From CAZMGV01 sp964621525 [NCBI: uncultured bacterium] (GTDB lineage Bacteria; JAGRBM01), in the NCBI GenBank assembly GCA_964621525.1, contig CAZUMS010000002.1, forward strand, positions 138,827 to 202,826: a stretch of DNA of 64,000 nt, in the 5' to 3' direction. A program made the position numbers and the translations under genes. Shown here piece by piece: positions 7,690-16,202 of the stretch. Position 1 is the stretch's first letter, and each line of letters begins with the position of its first letter. Below the pieces are notes generated by a model that had not been told where the DNA came from, did not search any database, and saw only the letters and a program-made list of their open reading frames with translations.

Positions 7690-9459
7690 ATGCGTGTTCT
7701 GCTCATTTATCCCGATATCGACACGCTGACTCCAGTTTACTACCAACTGGGTGTGGGATCACTGGCGGCTACCTTGAGGGCTGCCGGACACGAACCCCGG
7801 TTCCTGAGGCTCCCGGAACTGGACAGGGCGCGGCTCACCGAGGAAATCCGCCAATTCGATCCGGGTCTCGTCGGTTTTTCGTCCGTCTATGTTCAGTGGC
7901 GCTACGTCCGGCAAATGGCCGGGTGGATCAAGGAAACCTTCGGTCTGCCGGTGGTGGCAGGGGGGGTTCACCCAACGCTGTCTCCCGACGAGTGCATCGC
8001 CGAGAAAAATGTCGATTTCATCTGCCGGGGCGAGGGCGAAGAGGCGCTGCTCGATCTCGCCGAGGCCATCGCCGCTGGGAAACCCACCGACCGTATTCCG
8101 AATATCTGGACCCGTGCGCAGGATGGACGGATCATCGTCAACGAGATGCGCGAGCTGGCTGACGATCTTGACCGTCTGCCGCCACCGGACCGCGAGTGTC
8201 TGGATTACCGGGAAGCGCTCACGGCTCAGCTCGGTAATGTCCAGATCCTGACGTCACGGGGCTGTCCGTACCGCTGCACGTACTGTTCGAACGAAGCCCA
8301 GATGCGGCTGTATTCGGGCAACGGACGGTTCATCCGGCAGCGTTCGGTGGAGAATGTCATCGCGGAGATCGGGGGCATTCTTGCGAGATATCCGGACCAC
8401 GCCCGCTACCTCACTTTTTCGGACGATATCATTACCGAGAACAAGAAGTGGCTCTACGCCTTCCTGGATGAATACAAACGGGAGTTCGACCTGCCGTTCA
8501 GCATGCAGGTGCAGATGCAGACGTTCGGCCGTGAAACCGCCCGGCGGCTTGCAGAGGCCGGCTGTTACCAGGCGATTATCGCCATCGAATCGGGTGACGA
8601 CTACATCCGTCGCGAGGTGATGAACCGCAACCTCACCGACGAGCAGATCCTCAACACGTTCCGGTTCTGCGACGAGGTGGGAATCGAAACGTGCAGCTAC
8701 AACATCGTCGGCGTGCCGGGGGAAACGGAGCAGTCGGTGCGGAGCTCCATGGCGCTGGTCGAGAAGGCGAACCCCGATCATTCGCTCGTCTTCAAGTTCA
8801 CGCCGTTTCCCGGCACCAAGTTGCACGAAGTCTGTGTGAACGAGGGATACCTCAAGAACGAGGATCACGATAACTACTTTTCGCATGTCGGGTTCATGGA
8901 CCTGCCGACGATCTCCAAGGAGCGGCTCACGGAACTCTATTACGAGTTTTTCCGGCTGGTGAACCGGATCAACGCGAAGAAACGCCGGAACAAACTGGGG
9001 TCCTATTTTGATTTCTTCGACGAGCTTCCAAAGGCACGTCTCCGGACGCGGGATCCCCGGTTCGTCAGCATTGAGCCGGTGCGGGTGGACTCGGACGAGC
9101 GGCCATCGATTCTCTGCCATCCCGACAGCGAGATCCGGTACAAGCTCCGGCTCGAACCCAACACGACTCTGAAATTCGGGGTGACGCTCTCGCCGATGGT
9201 CTGGTCTCCGGACAAGGGAGACGGTGTCGAGTTTCGCGTGGAGGCCCGGGGGTTGCTCGGCCGGACCGTACTGTTCGAGAAGAAGATCAATCCGAAGAAG
9301 AATCATGAGGACCGGTGCTGGCACGATGTCGAGATCGATCTGAGCCGGTACTCCGGTAAAACGATGGAACTGGCATTCGTCACGAAAGCCCAGGGATCAC
9401 CCGACTTCTGCTCCTCCTATTGGGGCGAGCCGGTGCTGTTCAGCCGGGTAGCAGGATAA
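7690..9459 (+). CDS. B12-binding radical SAM protein, cluster gene 1
   Basis: The 589-residue protein has three parts. Residues 1-150 form a cobalamin-binding-type Rossmann domain: the MRVLLIYPD start, GVGSLAATLRAAGHE, the GGVHPT loop and the RGEGEEALLDL helix. Residues 185-400 form a radical SAM barrel with the CxxxCxxC cluster ligands C192, C196 and C199. After a linker, residues 452-589 form a beta-rich module that ends in a YWGEP motif. Enzymes of this class use SAM and often methylcobalamin for methylations, ring closures or rearrangements. I start at ATG 7690 because it begins the conserved Rossmann strand. The earlier in-frame ATG at 7615 adds only non-conserved sequence. Substrate unknown. 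Confidence 0.92.
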   Translation: MRVLLIYPDIDTLTPVYYQLGVGSLAATLRAAGHEPRFLRLPELDRARLTEEIRQFDPGLVGFSSVYVQWRYVRQMAGWIKETFGLPVVAGGVHPTLSPDECIAEKNVDFICRGEGEEALLDLAEAIAAGKPTDRIPNIWTRAQDGRIIVNEMRELADDLDRLPPPDRECLDYREALTAQLGNVQILTSRGCPYRCTYCSNEAQMRLYSGNGRFIRQRSVENVIAEIGGILARYPDHARYLTFSDDIITENKKWLYAFLDEYKREFDLPFSMQVQMQTFGRETARRLAEAGCYQAIIAIESGDDYIRREVMNRNLTDEQILNTFRFCDEVGIETCSYNIVGVPGETEQSVRSSMALVEKANPDHSLVFKFTPFPGTKLHEVCVNEGYLKNEDHDNYFSHVGFMDLPTISKERLTELYYEFFRLVNRINAKKRRNKLGSYFDFFDELPKARLRTRDPRFVSIEPVRVDSDERPSILCHPDSEIRYKLRLEPNTTLKFGVTLSPMVWSPDKGDGVEFRVEARGLLGRTVLFEKKINPKKNHEDRCWHDVEIDLSRYSGKTMELAFVTKAQGSPDFCSSYWGEPVLFSRVAG

Positions 9460-9470
9460 AGGGGCCGGAA

Positions 9471-11342
9471 GTGCGGATTCACTTCATCTACACGAATATC
9501 GGCACCTGCAACGACCCGCATTATCACAGCGGGATCGGACAGCTTTCGGCGCTGGCGAGACGGCAGGGATGGGAGTCCGGCCTCTCCAACTATCACCGGA
9601 TACCGTCGCGGGAACAGTTCGTTGCGGACCTCAGGGCGGCGGATGCCGATCTCTATGCGTTCTCGTCCACGACGATCCAGTGGCCGATCATCAGTGAAAT
9701 GGCCGCATGGGCCCGGGAGGCCGGACTCGGCCCGAGAATCCTCGGCGGCATTCACCCGACCTTCCTGCCCAGGCAGGCGTTTGCCGAAGGACCGCTGGAG
9801 CCGCTCTGGCAGGGCGTGTTCGTCGGCGAAGCCGATGTGACGTTCCCGCTGTTCCTGGATGCATTCGCCGCAGGAGGTGATCTGCCGTCGATGCAGGGTG
9901 TCTGGCTTCCAGAGCCGGTTACGGGCCGCCCGCTAGAATGCGGCCACGGAGCGGCGGTGGAAAACCTCGACGGGCTGCCTTGGGCGGACCGGTCGGTATT
10001 CGACATGCCCGACATCCTCAGGCGTAACGGCGGCATGTTCCAGATGAAGGTGCAGCGGGGCTGCCCGTATCACTGTACTTACTGCTCGAATGCGGCGCTT
10101 CTCGACATGTACAGCGGCAAGAAGCTGCTCCGGGTCCGGACGCCGGAATCGGTCTGCGACGAGGCGAACCACCACCTCGGTCTCTACGGATTCCGGTCGA
10201 TCCTCTTCGATGACGAGATGTTCACGATGTTCAAGCCGTGGACTACGTCGTTCTGCGAAACCTATGCAAGGAAATGCCGGATACCGTTCATGATCAGCGC
10301 CCACTTCAAGGGCGTCAACAATGAAATCCTCGACCAGCTCGCAGAGGCGGGTTGTATCGGCATCGAATTCGGTTTCGAAAGCGGCGACCCGAAGTTCCGC
10401 AAGGAAGTCCTGCGCAAGTATTTCACCAACGAGGAAGCCCTCGATGTGATCCATGCCTGCCAGCAGCGCGGCATCCGGGTGAAGCTGAACAACATGTATG
10501 GCTCGCCGGGGGAGACGGAAGAAAGCATCGACATGACGATCGGCTTCCTCCGCAAGGCGCTTCCGGACGTTCTGCAGGCGACCATCTACAACCCGATGCC
10601 CGGCACGGAACTGTTCGAGAAATACGAGGAAGAGAACTTCGCCAAGCCCATGCACTGGATCGATTCCAGCCGTATCGCGACCTACAACGGCGTGAAGCTC
10701 ACCCCCGAACAGCTCCACCGGAAGTATCTGGAGTTCTACGACGTGTTCCTCCATTCGGCCATGAAGGCAGGGCGGGGCGGTAGCGCCGCCGATCTGGCCG
10801 AGGACTGGAAAGGACCGTCGGCCAGTGGAGCCGTCCGGGTTTCGGCGCCGGACGGGCATATGGGCCTCTCCATGGTCACGCTCGCATCCGGGGCGCGGCT
10901 CGCGCTCACTGCACATCCCCCCGCCCGTTACCAGTGGACAGTTCAGGTGCCGCAAGACGCGGTCCTCAGATTTGAGATCGGCATGGATTCCGCATGCTGG
11001 GAACTCCACAGACCCGAATCGATCCGGTTCTCGATGGGGATTGAACGGGCATTCTGGACAAAGGCCCTCTGGTCTTACGGGTTGTCGCCGAAGCACCGGC
11101 CGGAAGAGCGGACCTGGCTTCCGTTCGAGGTCGATCTGAGCGAATGGGCAGGAAAGACCGTGACGCTGGTTTTCACGACCTCGGCGGCGGGCGGGCCCGC
11201 CGAGCACGCGACGGTCTACTGGGGCCGTCCGCATATTGCGCTAAAGAGCCGGGAGTGGCGGGTATTCAACCCCGTGTCGCTCGCCACGGAACCGGTGTTC
11301 ATGCGGGGCCGGGTGGATCTGGCGGGAGCGGCCCAGAAATGA
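9471..11342 (+). CDS. B12-binding radical SAM protein, cluster gene 2
   Basis: This 623-residue paralogue of its neighbours starts at GTG 9471 (VRIHFIYTN), 11 bases after gene 1. The N-terminal cobalamin-type domain has the GGIHPT loop at residues 92-97. The cluster ligands are C198, C202 and C205 within RGCPYHCTYCSN. The FxSGDPKFRKEVL segment in the barrel is typical of the superfamily. The C-terminal beta-rich module runs from about residue 459 and ends near YWGRPHIAL, followed by a short tail. It is the most divergent member in its first 50 residues. The stop overlaps the start of gene 3 as ATGA, so the genes are translationally coupled. Function unknown beyond the enzyme class. Confidence 0.92.
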   Translation: MRIHFIYTNIGTCNDPHYHSGIGQLSALARRQGWESGLSNYHRIPSREQFVADLRAADADLYAFSSTTIQWPIISEMAAWAREAGLGPRILGGIHPTFLPRQAFAEGPLEPLWQGVFVGEADVTFPLFLDAFAAGGDLPSMQGVWLPEPVTGRPLECGHGAAVENLDGLPWADRSVFDMPDILRRNGGMFQMKVQRGCPYHCTYCSNAALLDMYSGKKLLRVRTPESVCDEANHHLGLYGFRSILFDDEMFTMFKPWTTSFCETYARKCRIPFMISAHFKGVNNEILDQLAEAGCIGIEFGFESGDPKFRKEVLRKYFTNEEALDVIHACQQRGIRVKLNNMYGSPGETEESIDMTIGFLRKALPDVLQATIYNPMPGTELFEKYEEENFAKPMHWIDSSRIATYNGVKLTPEQLHRKYLEFYDVFLHSAMKAGRGGSAADLAEDWKGPSASGAVRVSAPDGHMGLSMVTLASGARLALTAHPPARYQWTVQVPQDAVLRFEIGMDSACWELHRPESIRFSMGIERAFWTKALWSYGLSPKHRPEERTWLPFEVDLSEWAGKTVTLVFTTSAAGGPAEHATVYWGRPHIALKSREWRVFNPVSLATEPVFMRGRVDLAGAAQK

Positions 11343-13246
11343 AATTCCTGTTCATCTACCCCGACTATCCGGGTAATTACGACAACCCGACCTACAACTT
11401 CGGGGTCGGATACCTGTCCGCCACGCTGAAGGCCGCCGGGCACGAGACCTCGCTGATTCATCTCACCAGGGAGATCGGGCGCGAGGATCTGAAAGCACGG
11501 ATCCGGGATTTTGGCGCGGAGATGGTGGGATTTTCCCTCGTCACGAACATGTGGTCGGAGGCGAAGCGCTACGTCCGGTGGATCAAGGATGACCTGGGCC
11601 TACCCGTGGTGGTCGGCGGGTTCCATGCGATGATGGCGCCGGAGAGCTGCTTCAGCGAAACGGACTGCATCGACTACGCCTGCGTCGGCGAGGGCGAGGA
11701 AGCCCTGCTGGAACTGGTGGAGCGGCACGTGCGCGGCGAGCCGGCTCATGACATTCCGAACCTCTGGGCGCGGAAGCCGGGCGGCGAGGTCGTGCGGAAC
11801 GAGAAACGGGAGCTGAACCGGGCGCTCGACGAACTGCCGTATCCCGACCGGGATATCTTCGATTTCTACCACATGGCCTACGGCCACGGGCAGTCGGCGG
11901 CGCTGATGCTGTCGGGCCGCGGCTGTCCTTACGACTGCCACTACTGCTGCAACAAGTACTATCTCGAGAACTACGGACAGGGGAACGAGATCTACCGGAA
12001 GCGCAGCGTGCGGAGCGTGATCGAGGAAGCCAAGTACCTCGTCAGCCGCTGGAAAGTGAAACACATCCAGTTCTTTGACGAGGTGTTCATCTCAAAGCGC
12101 GACTGGATGGAAGAGTTCGCCGCCACCTGGAAGCGCGAGGTCGGGATGGAATTTTCCTTCCTGATGCGCGTCGAGCAGGCGAAACCCGACCTGATCAAGC
12201 TGCTGGCCGATGCGGGGTGCACACTGATCCATGCCGGGATCGAATCGGGTTCCCAGCGGGTGCGTCAGCAGATCCTGAACCGGCGCATGTCGGACGAGCG
12301 CATGTGGGATGCGTTCCGGATCTGCCGTGAGGCGGGCATCAAGACCTGGGCCTTCTACCAGATCGGTTTTCCCGGCGAGACGGTGGAAGACCTCGAGGCC
12401 ACCATCGGCTTTCACCAGAAGCTGGAACCGGATTTCTCGAACGTCTGTGTTTTCTATCCCTATCCGGGGACGACGCTGTACCGCGAGTCGCTGGCCAAGG
12501 GGTACCTCAAGAACCCGGAAATTATTGGCGAACGGCTATCCGAGCGTACGTTCTCGAATTTCTTCGAGGCGGAGCTCCACCGGTTCCGCTCTGTGCTGGA
12601 CCTGCCCGGCATGCCGCCCGAAAAGCTCATGGAGATGGGTCAGAAGTTCGAGAAAAGCATCACGACCGGTTTCTTCCGCAAGCAGAAACGGGGTTACTTC
12701 GATTTCCTCGCCGAAATCATCGAGGCCCGGATCGCCGAGGCCGAGCAGAAGAACGTCTCCATCCAGTCCTACGATATAGACAACGACCGCCGGTTCGTGC
12801 TGTTCGAGCATCCACCCGCGAAGGCCGCGTTCAGGGTGAGGCTCGAGGCGAATTCGCGTTTCCGTACGGCGCTGGCAGTGAACCCGATGGTCTGGGAACG
12901 GCAGGATGCGGATGCCGTCCGGTTCCGGTTGTTCGTCAAGCGCCCCTGGCGGCTCCGGCGAAAACTGCTGGACCGGGTGGTGTCGCCGAAGGATCATCCC
13001 GAGCATCGCCACTGGATACCGGTAGAGATCGACCTGTCGGACGAAGCGCCGGGCGAAGTGGAATTCATCTTCGAGACCCTTCCGGTCGAAGGTCATGCAA
13101 GCTGGGCCTGGGCCGGCTGGAGCCATCCGTGGATCGAACTGAAGGGCGCGGCCGATAACCGTCCGCATGTGTCCTTCGTCGTGGGGCCCGAAGTGGAAGT
13201 CAGGGACGGCGGCACTCAGCCGCCGTCGCGGAGCCAGGCCGCATGA
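11339..13246 (+). CDS. B12-binding radical SAM protein, cluster gene 3
   Basis: The 635-residue protein starts at the ATG that overlaps the gene 2 stop. It begins MKFLFIYPDYPG and has the cobalamin-type fold with VVGGFHAMM in place of the GGxHPT loop of its siblings. The Fe-S ligands are C196, C200 and C203, followed directly by a fourth Cys, C204 (YDCHYCCN). The AGIESGSQRVRQQIL segment lies in the barrel. The C-terminal module is at about 474-605, where the final motif is WAGWSHPWIEL, looser than the others. The changed His loop and extra Cys suggest a distinct reaction or substrate. It overlaps gene 4 by four bases. Confidence 0.92.
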   Translation: MKFLFIYPDYPGNYDNPTYNFGVGYLSATLKAAGHETSLIHLTREIGREDLKARIRDFGAEMVGFSLVTNMWSEAKRYVRWIKDDLGLPVVVGGFHAMMAPESCFSETDCIDYACVGEGEEALLELVERHVRGEPAHDIPNLWARKPGGEVVRNEKRELNRALDELPYPDRDIFDFYHMAYGHGQSAALMLSGRGCPYDCHYCCNKYYLENYGQGNEIYRKRSVRSVIEEAKYLVSRWKVKHIQFFDEVFISKRDWMEEFAATWKREVGMEFSFLMRVEQAKPDLIKLLADAGCTLIHAGIESGSQRVRQQILNRRMSDERMWDAFRICREAGIKTWAFYQIGFPGETVEDLEATIGFHQKLEPDFSNVCVFYPYPGTTLYRESLAKGYLKNPEIIGERLSERTFSNFFEAELHRFRSVLDLPGMPPEKLMEMGQKFEKSITTGFFRKQKRGYFDFLAEIIEARIAEAEQKNVSIQSYDIDNDRRFVLFEHPPAKAAFRVRLEANSRFRTALAVNPMVWERQDADAVRFRLFVKRPWRLRRKLLDRVVSPKDHPEHRHWIPVEIDLSDEAPGEVEFIFETLPVEGHASWAWAGWSHPWIELKGAADNRPHVSFVVGPEVEVRDGGTQPPSRSQAA

Positions 13247-15063
13247 AAGTCCTGTTCCTCTACCCCGATGTCGCCTCGCGCACGCCCCATTACTACCAGA
13301 TGGGCATCGGGATGCTGTCTGGAGCATTGAAGCGCAACGGTATCGGGCGGGCGCTTTATCATGTGCCGGAGATGCCCACGGAGGAACAGTTCTGCGGCCG
13401 CCTGGAGCAGGAGAGGCCGGATCTTCTGGCCGTTTCCACGACGTCGGGGCAGTGGCGCTACGCAGTCCAGATGATCCGGTGGGCGAAAGCCCACTTCGAC
13501 ATCCCCATCATTGCGGGCGGCATCCATCCGACGCTCGCTCCTCACGATACGGTCCGGCAGGCGCCTGAGCTCGATGCCATCTGCGTGGGCGAGGGGGAGG
13601 AACCGTTCGTCCGGTATGTCCGGGAGATCGCCGGCGGAAACCGCCACCCGGAACAGATCCCGAACTTCTGGCTCCGCCGCCGGGACGGGAGCTGGGATCA
13701 GAATCCCATGGCCCCGCTGGTGGAAAATCTCGATACGCTCGGCTGGCCCGATCATGAGCTGTTCGATTTCGATCGTGTCATCCACATGATGAACGGCGAG
13801 GCGAACATCATGGCCGGGCGGGGGTGCCCGTACCGGTGCTCTTACTGCTCGAACGAGGTGAAGATCGTCCAGAACCAGGATCTGGGCTCTAATCTCCGGT
13901 GGCGCTCGCCCGTGGACGTCGTGCGGGAGTGCGAATACGTCCGGGATACCTATGGCAACCGGACGTTTTATTTCATCGACGACATTTTCACGCTGAACCG
14001 CGAATGGACCCGCGAGTTCGCCCGGATCTACGGCGAACGGGTCTCAATGCCGTTCAAGATCCAGCTTCAGGTGAAGACGATCGACGCCGAGCGTCTGGAA
14101 CTGCTCCGGGATGTGGGGCTATATTCGGTCGTCGCCGGCGTCGAGACCGGCAACGAGGAGCTTCGCAAGAAGGTGCTCGTGAAGCGCATCTCCAACGACG
14201 ACATCCTGCACTGTTTCCGCGAGGCGGACCGGCTCGGCATCGAGACGGCCACCTACAACATCATCGGGGTTCCGGGAGAGACGGAGCAGACGGTCTGTGA
14301 CTCCATTGAACTGAACCGGGCCGTGCGTCCGAACCGAACCATCGTCAGCATTTTCACGCCGTTCCCCGGCACCTCGCTCTATAAGGAAGCAATGGCACAG
14401 GGGATCCTCCGGCAGGACACGGATCCGAGCTACTTCGACGAGAACAGCTTTCTCGACCTGAAGACGATCAGCCGCGTGCGGTTGCTCGAACTCTACCGGG
14501 AATTCGTCCAGTCGGGCATCGAGCTTGCCGAAGCAAAGCGGCGTCAGGGGTATTACGACCTGCTCGCCCGGCGCTCCGAAGCGGCTGTCGTCACGCCTGA
14601 TCCCCGGTATGTTTATGTCGCCGCGCCGAAGCTGAACTACGAGGAACGGCCTGCGCTCTCAGCACATCCGCCGACGCGCCTTATCTACCGTCTGGACGTG
14701 AAGCCGGACTCGCGCCTCCGGTTCGGTATCGGTATCGCCCCGGACGACTGGGAGCGCACCGACGGTGTACGTTTCCGGGTGTTCGCCGGAGGGCGGATAT
14801 TCCGGACGGCGATCTTCGACCGGACGCTGGATCCGAAGACAAATCCCGCCGACCGGGCCTGGCACCATTTCGATCTCGACCTGTCGGAGTGGGGCGGGCG
14901 GATTGTCCGGCTCGAACTCCGTACCGATCCGGCCGGGCGCTCCGACTATTCGTCGAGTTACTGGGCCGAACCACACCTCGCCCTCGCCACCGATCCGATC
15001 CGCGGCATGACGGACAACTGGAACAGCCAGAAGACGGCTGGAATCCGCGGCAAAGTGGCCTGA
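13243..15063 (+). CDS. B12-binding radical SAM protein, cluster gene 4
   Basis: The 606-residue protein starts at the ATG overlapping the gene 3 stop. It is the closest relative of gene 1: both share the P-x-YYQ(L/M)G start, GGxHPTL loop, CSNE after the cluster, NIxGVPGETEQ and the FTPFPGT segment. The Fe-S ligands are C195, C199 and C202. The C-terminal module (about 455-580) ends in SSYWAEPHLAL. No transporter, carrier protein or glycosyltransferase follows to indicate a substrate. No clear terminator is seen between its TGA and the acidic lipoprotein 130 bases on. Confidence 0.92.
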   Translation: MKVLFLYPDVASRTPHYYQMGIGMLSGALKRNGIGRALYHVPEMPTEEQFCGRLEQERPDLLAVSTTSGQWRYAVQMIRWAKAHFDIPIIAGGIHPTLAPHDTVRQAPELDAICVGEGEEPFVRYVREIAGGNRHPEQIPNFWLRRRDGSWDQNPMAPLVENLDTLGWPDHELFDFDRVIHMMNGEANIMAGRGCPYRCSYCSNEVKIVQNQDLGSNLRWRSPVDVVRECEYVRDTYGNRTFYFIDDIFTLNREWTREFARIYGERVSMPFKIQLQVKTIDAERLELLRDVGLYSVVAGVETGNEELRKKVLVKRISNDDILHCFREADRLGIETATYNIIGVPGETEQTVCDSIELNRAVRPNRTIVSIFTPFPGTSLYKEAMAQGILRQDTDPSYFDENSFLDLKTISRVRLLELYREFVQSGIELAEAKRRQGYYDLLARRSEAAVVTPDPRYVYVAAPKLNYEERPALSAHPPTRLIYRLDVKPDSRLRFGIGIAPDDWERTDGVRFRVFAGGRIFRTAIFDRTLDPKTNPADRAWHHFDLDLSEWGGRIVRLELRTDPAGRSDYSSSYWAEPHLALATDPIRGMTDNWNSQKTAGIRGKVA

Positions 15064-15098
15064 GAGAACGGTTTTTCCCGAGAGCAAGCAGTTTCTGA

Positions 15099-15127
15099 TT
15101 GACCTCCGGCAGGGCAGCTAATAGTAG
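15099..15127 (+). promoter_or_regulatory. Possible promoter before the acidic lipoprotein gene
   Basis: TTGACC is followed 17 bases later by TAGTAG, a weak match to a -35/-10 pair. It lies about 65 bases before the ATG at 15194, which has its own AAGGGG-type ribosome site. The local sequence is AT-richer than its surroundings. Confidence 0.3.
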
Positions 15128-15193
15128 TTATAAAGGACTTGGGCAGTGACCCGGTATCCGCATGAGCGGACCGGCTGGAAGGGGTAAAACGGG

Positions 15194-16099
15194 ATGACAG
15201 GGATTTTCAGAAAACTCATGAACGTCGGTTGTTCGCTGGCGATGGTTGCGGGGCTGGCACTGGGCACCGCCGCCTGTGACGGCTCTCAGGCGGAACTGCC
15301 TCCGGGGCGCTACACGATTGGCGGCATCCTGGGGGACGCCTCCGAACCGCTTTCCGCCGCAGAGTTTGATTTCTATACCGACTGGGATTTCTTCCTGCTC
15401 GACATGACTGTCGAGGACGACGGGAAAATCACGGGTCAGTTGACCGATTACGATTATATCGGCATCAGTTCGGTCCCATCCTCTGACCTTGTCGCGTTCT
15501 ACGAAGTGACCGGAAGCGCCAATGGCAATACTTTCGAAGCGACTGCGACCACCAATTCTTATGGTGAAATCACAGTCAGCGGATCGATTTCCGAAACCGG
15601 GGAGATCAGCGTCGAGGTCTCAGGTGCTGAAGAAGGACTTGTGGGCGCCGCCATCGGAGTGCAGAACGGTGAAGAAGTTGCGGTCGCCTGCGGAGATATT
15701 GATGAAATTGGATTCATCGAAGACGATTACTATGACGAGGAGGATTTTGCCTTCATGATCCTGAATGATGGCGAATTGACAGGCATCCTGCGTGGTCCAC
15801 ATGTAGAAGCCGATGTTGCGGGAACGCTAGTATATGATCCGGAAGATGATATTTCATGTGAATCGATTGAAGGATGTATTGACGAGGATAGTAGTTCGCT
15901 GACTGTAACGGGTCTGATTGATATTGATGGCGAAGAAGAGGTTAATTTCGATCTGGATCTGGATGAAAGCTACGCAAACTCCGAAGATGAGGATCTGACC
16001 GCCAGCTTCATACAAATCTATGCGGAAGGTGAAGACGACGACGAGGAATACTTCATCAATATTGATATCGACAGCGACGATTGTATCAATCCAGATTGA
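15194..16099 (+). CDS. Highly acidic secreted protein, probable lipoprotein
   Basis: The 301-residue protein has a basic N-terminus, a hydrophobic signal segment (residues 11-27) and a cysteine at 28 in a weak lipobox (GTAAC). The rest is beta-strand-like and extremely acidic. In the second half Asp and Glu come in runs such as EDDYYDEEDF and EDDDEEYF. Three further Cys fall between about residues 165 and 235, with one near the end. The second half of the gene is visibly poorer in GC than its neighbours. I recognise no family. Calcium binding or a cell-surface role is possible. The gene stands alone between the radical SAM cluster and a strong terminator. Confidence 0.85.
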   Translation: MTGIFRKLMNVGCSLAMVAGLALGTAACDGSQAELPPGRYTIGGILGDASEPLSAAEFDFYTDWDFFLLDMTVEDDGKITGQLTDYDYIGISSVPSSDLVAFYEVTGSANGNTFEATATTNSYGEITVSGSISETGEISVEVSGAEEGLVGAAIGVQNGEEVAVACGDIDEIGFIEDDYYDEEDFAFMILNDGELTGILRGPHVEADVAGTLVYDPEDDISCESIEGCIDEDSSSLTVTGLIDIDGEEEVNFDLDLDESYANSEDEDLTASFIQIYAEGEDDDEEYFINIDIDSDDCINPD

Positions 16100-16118
16100 C
16101 CGATAAATGTGATCGTGT

Positions 16119-16155
16119 ACGGGGCTGCCCTATAAAGGGCGGCCCCGTTTCTTTT
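16119..16155 (+). terminator. Rho-independent terminator
   Basis: A 12-bp stem (16119-16130 with 16137-16148, one G-T pair) with a 6-base loop is followed by TTCTTTT. It ends the lipoprotein transcript. Confidence 0.88.
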
Positions 16156-16202
16156 GGCGGTCTTGAACTCCCGCTTCCGCCGGTCTTAACTCCCGCCTAC
16201 TT

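Noticed and set aside
9933-11234. Long minus-strand open frames across the radical SAM genes
   Set aside because: They mirror well-conserved coding sequence on the plus strand and have no ribosome site or recognisable motif.
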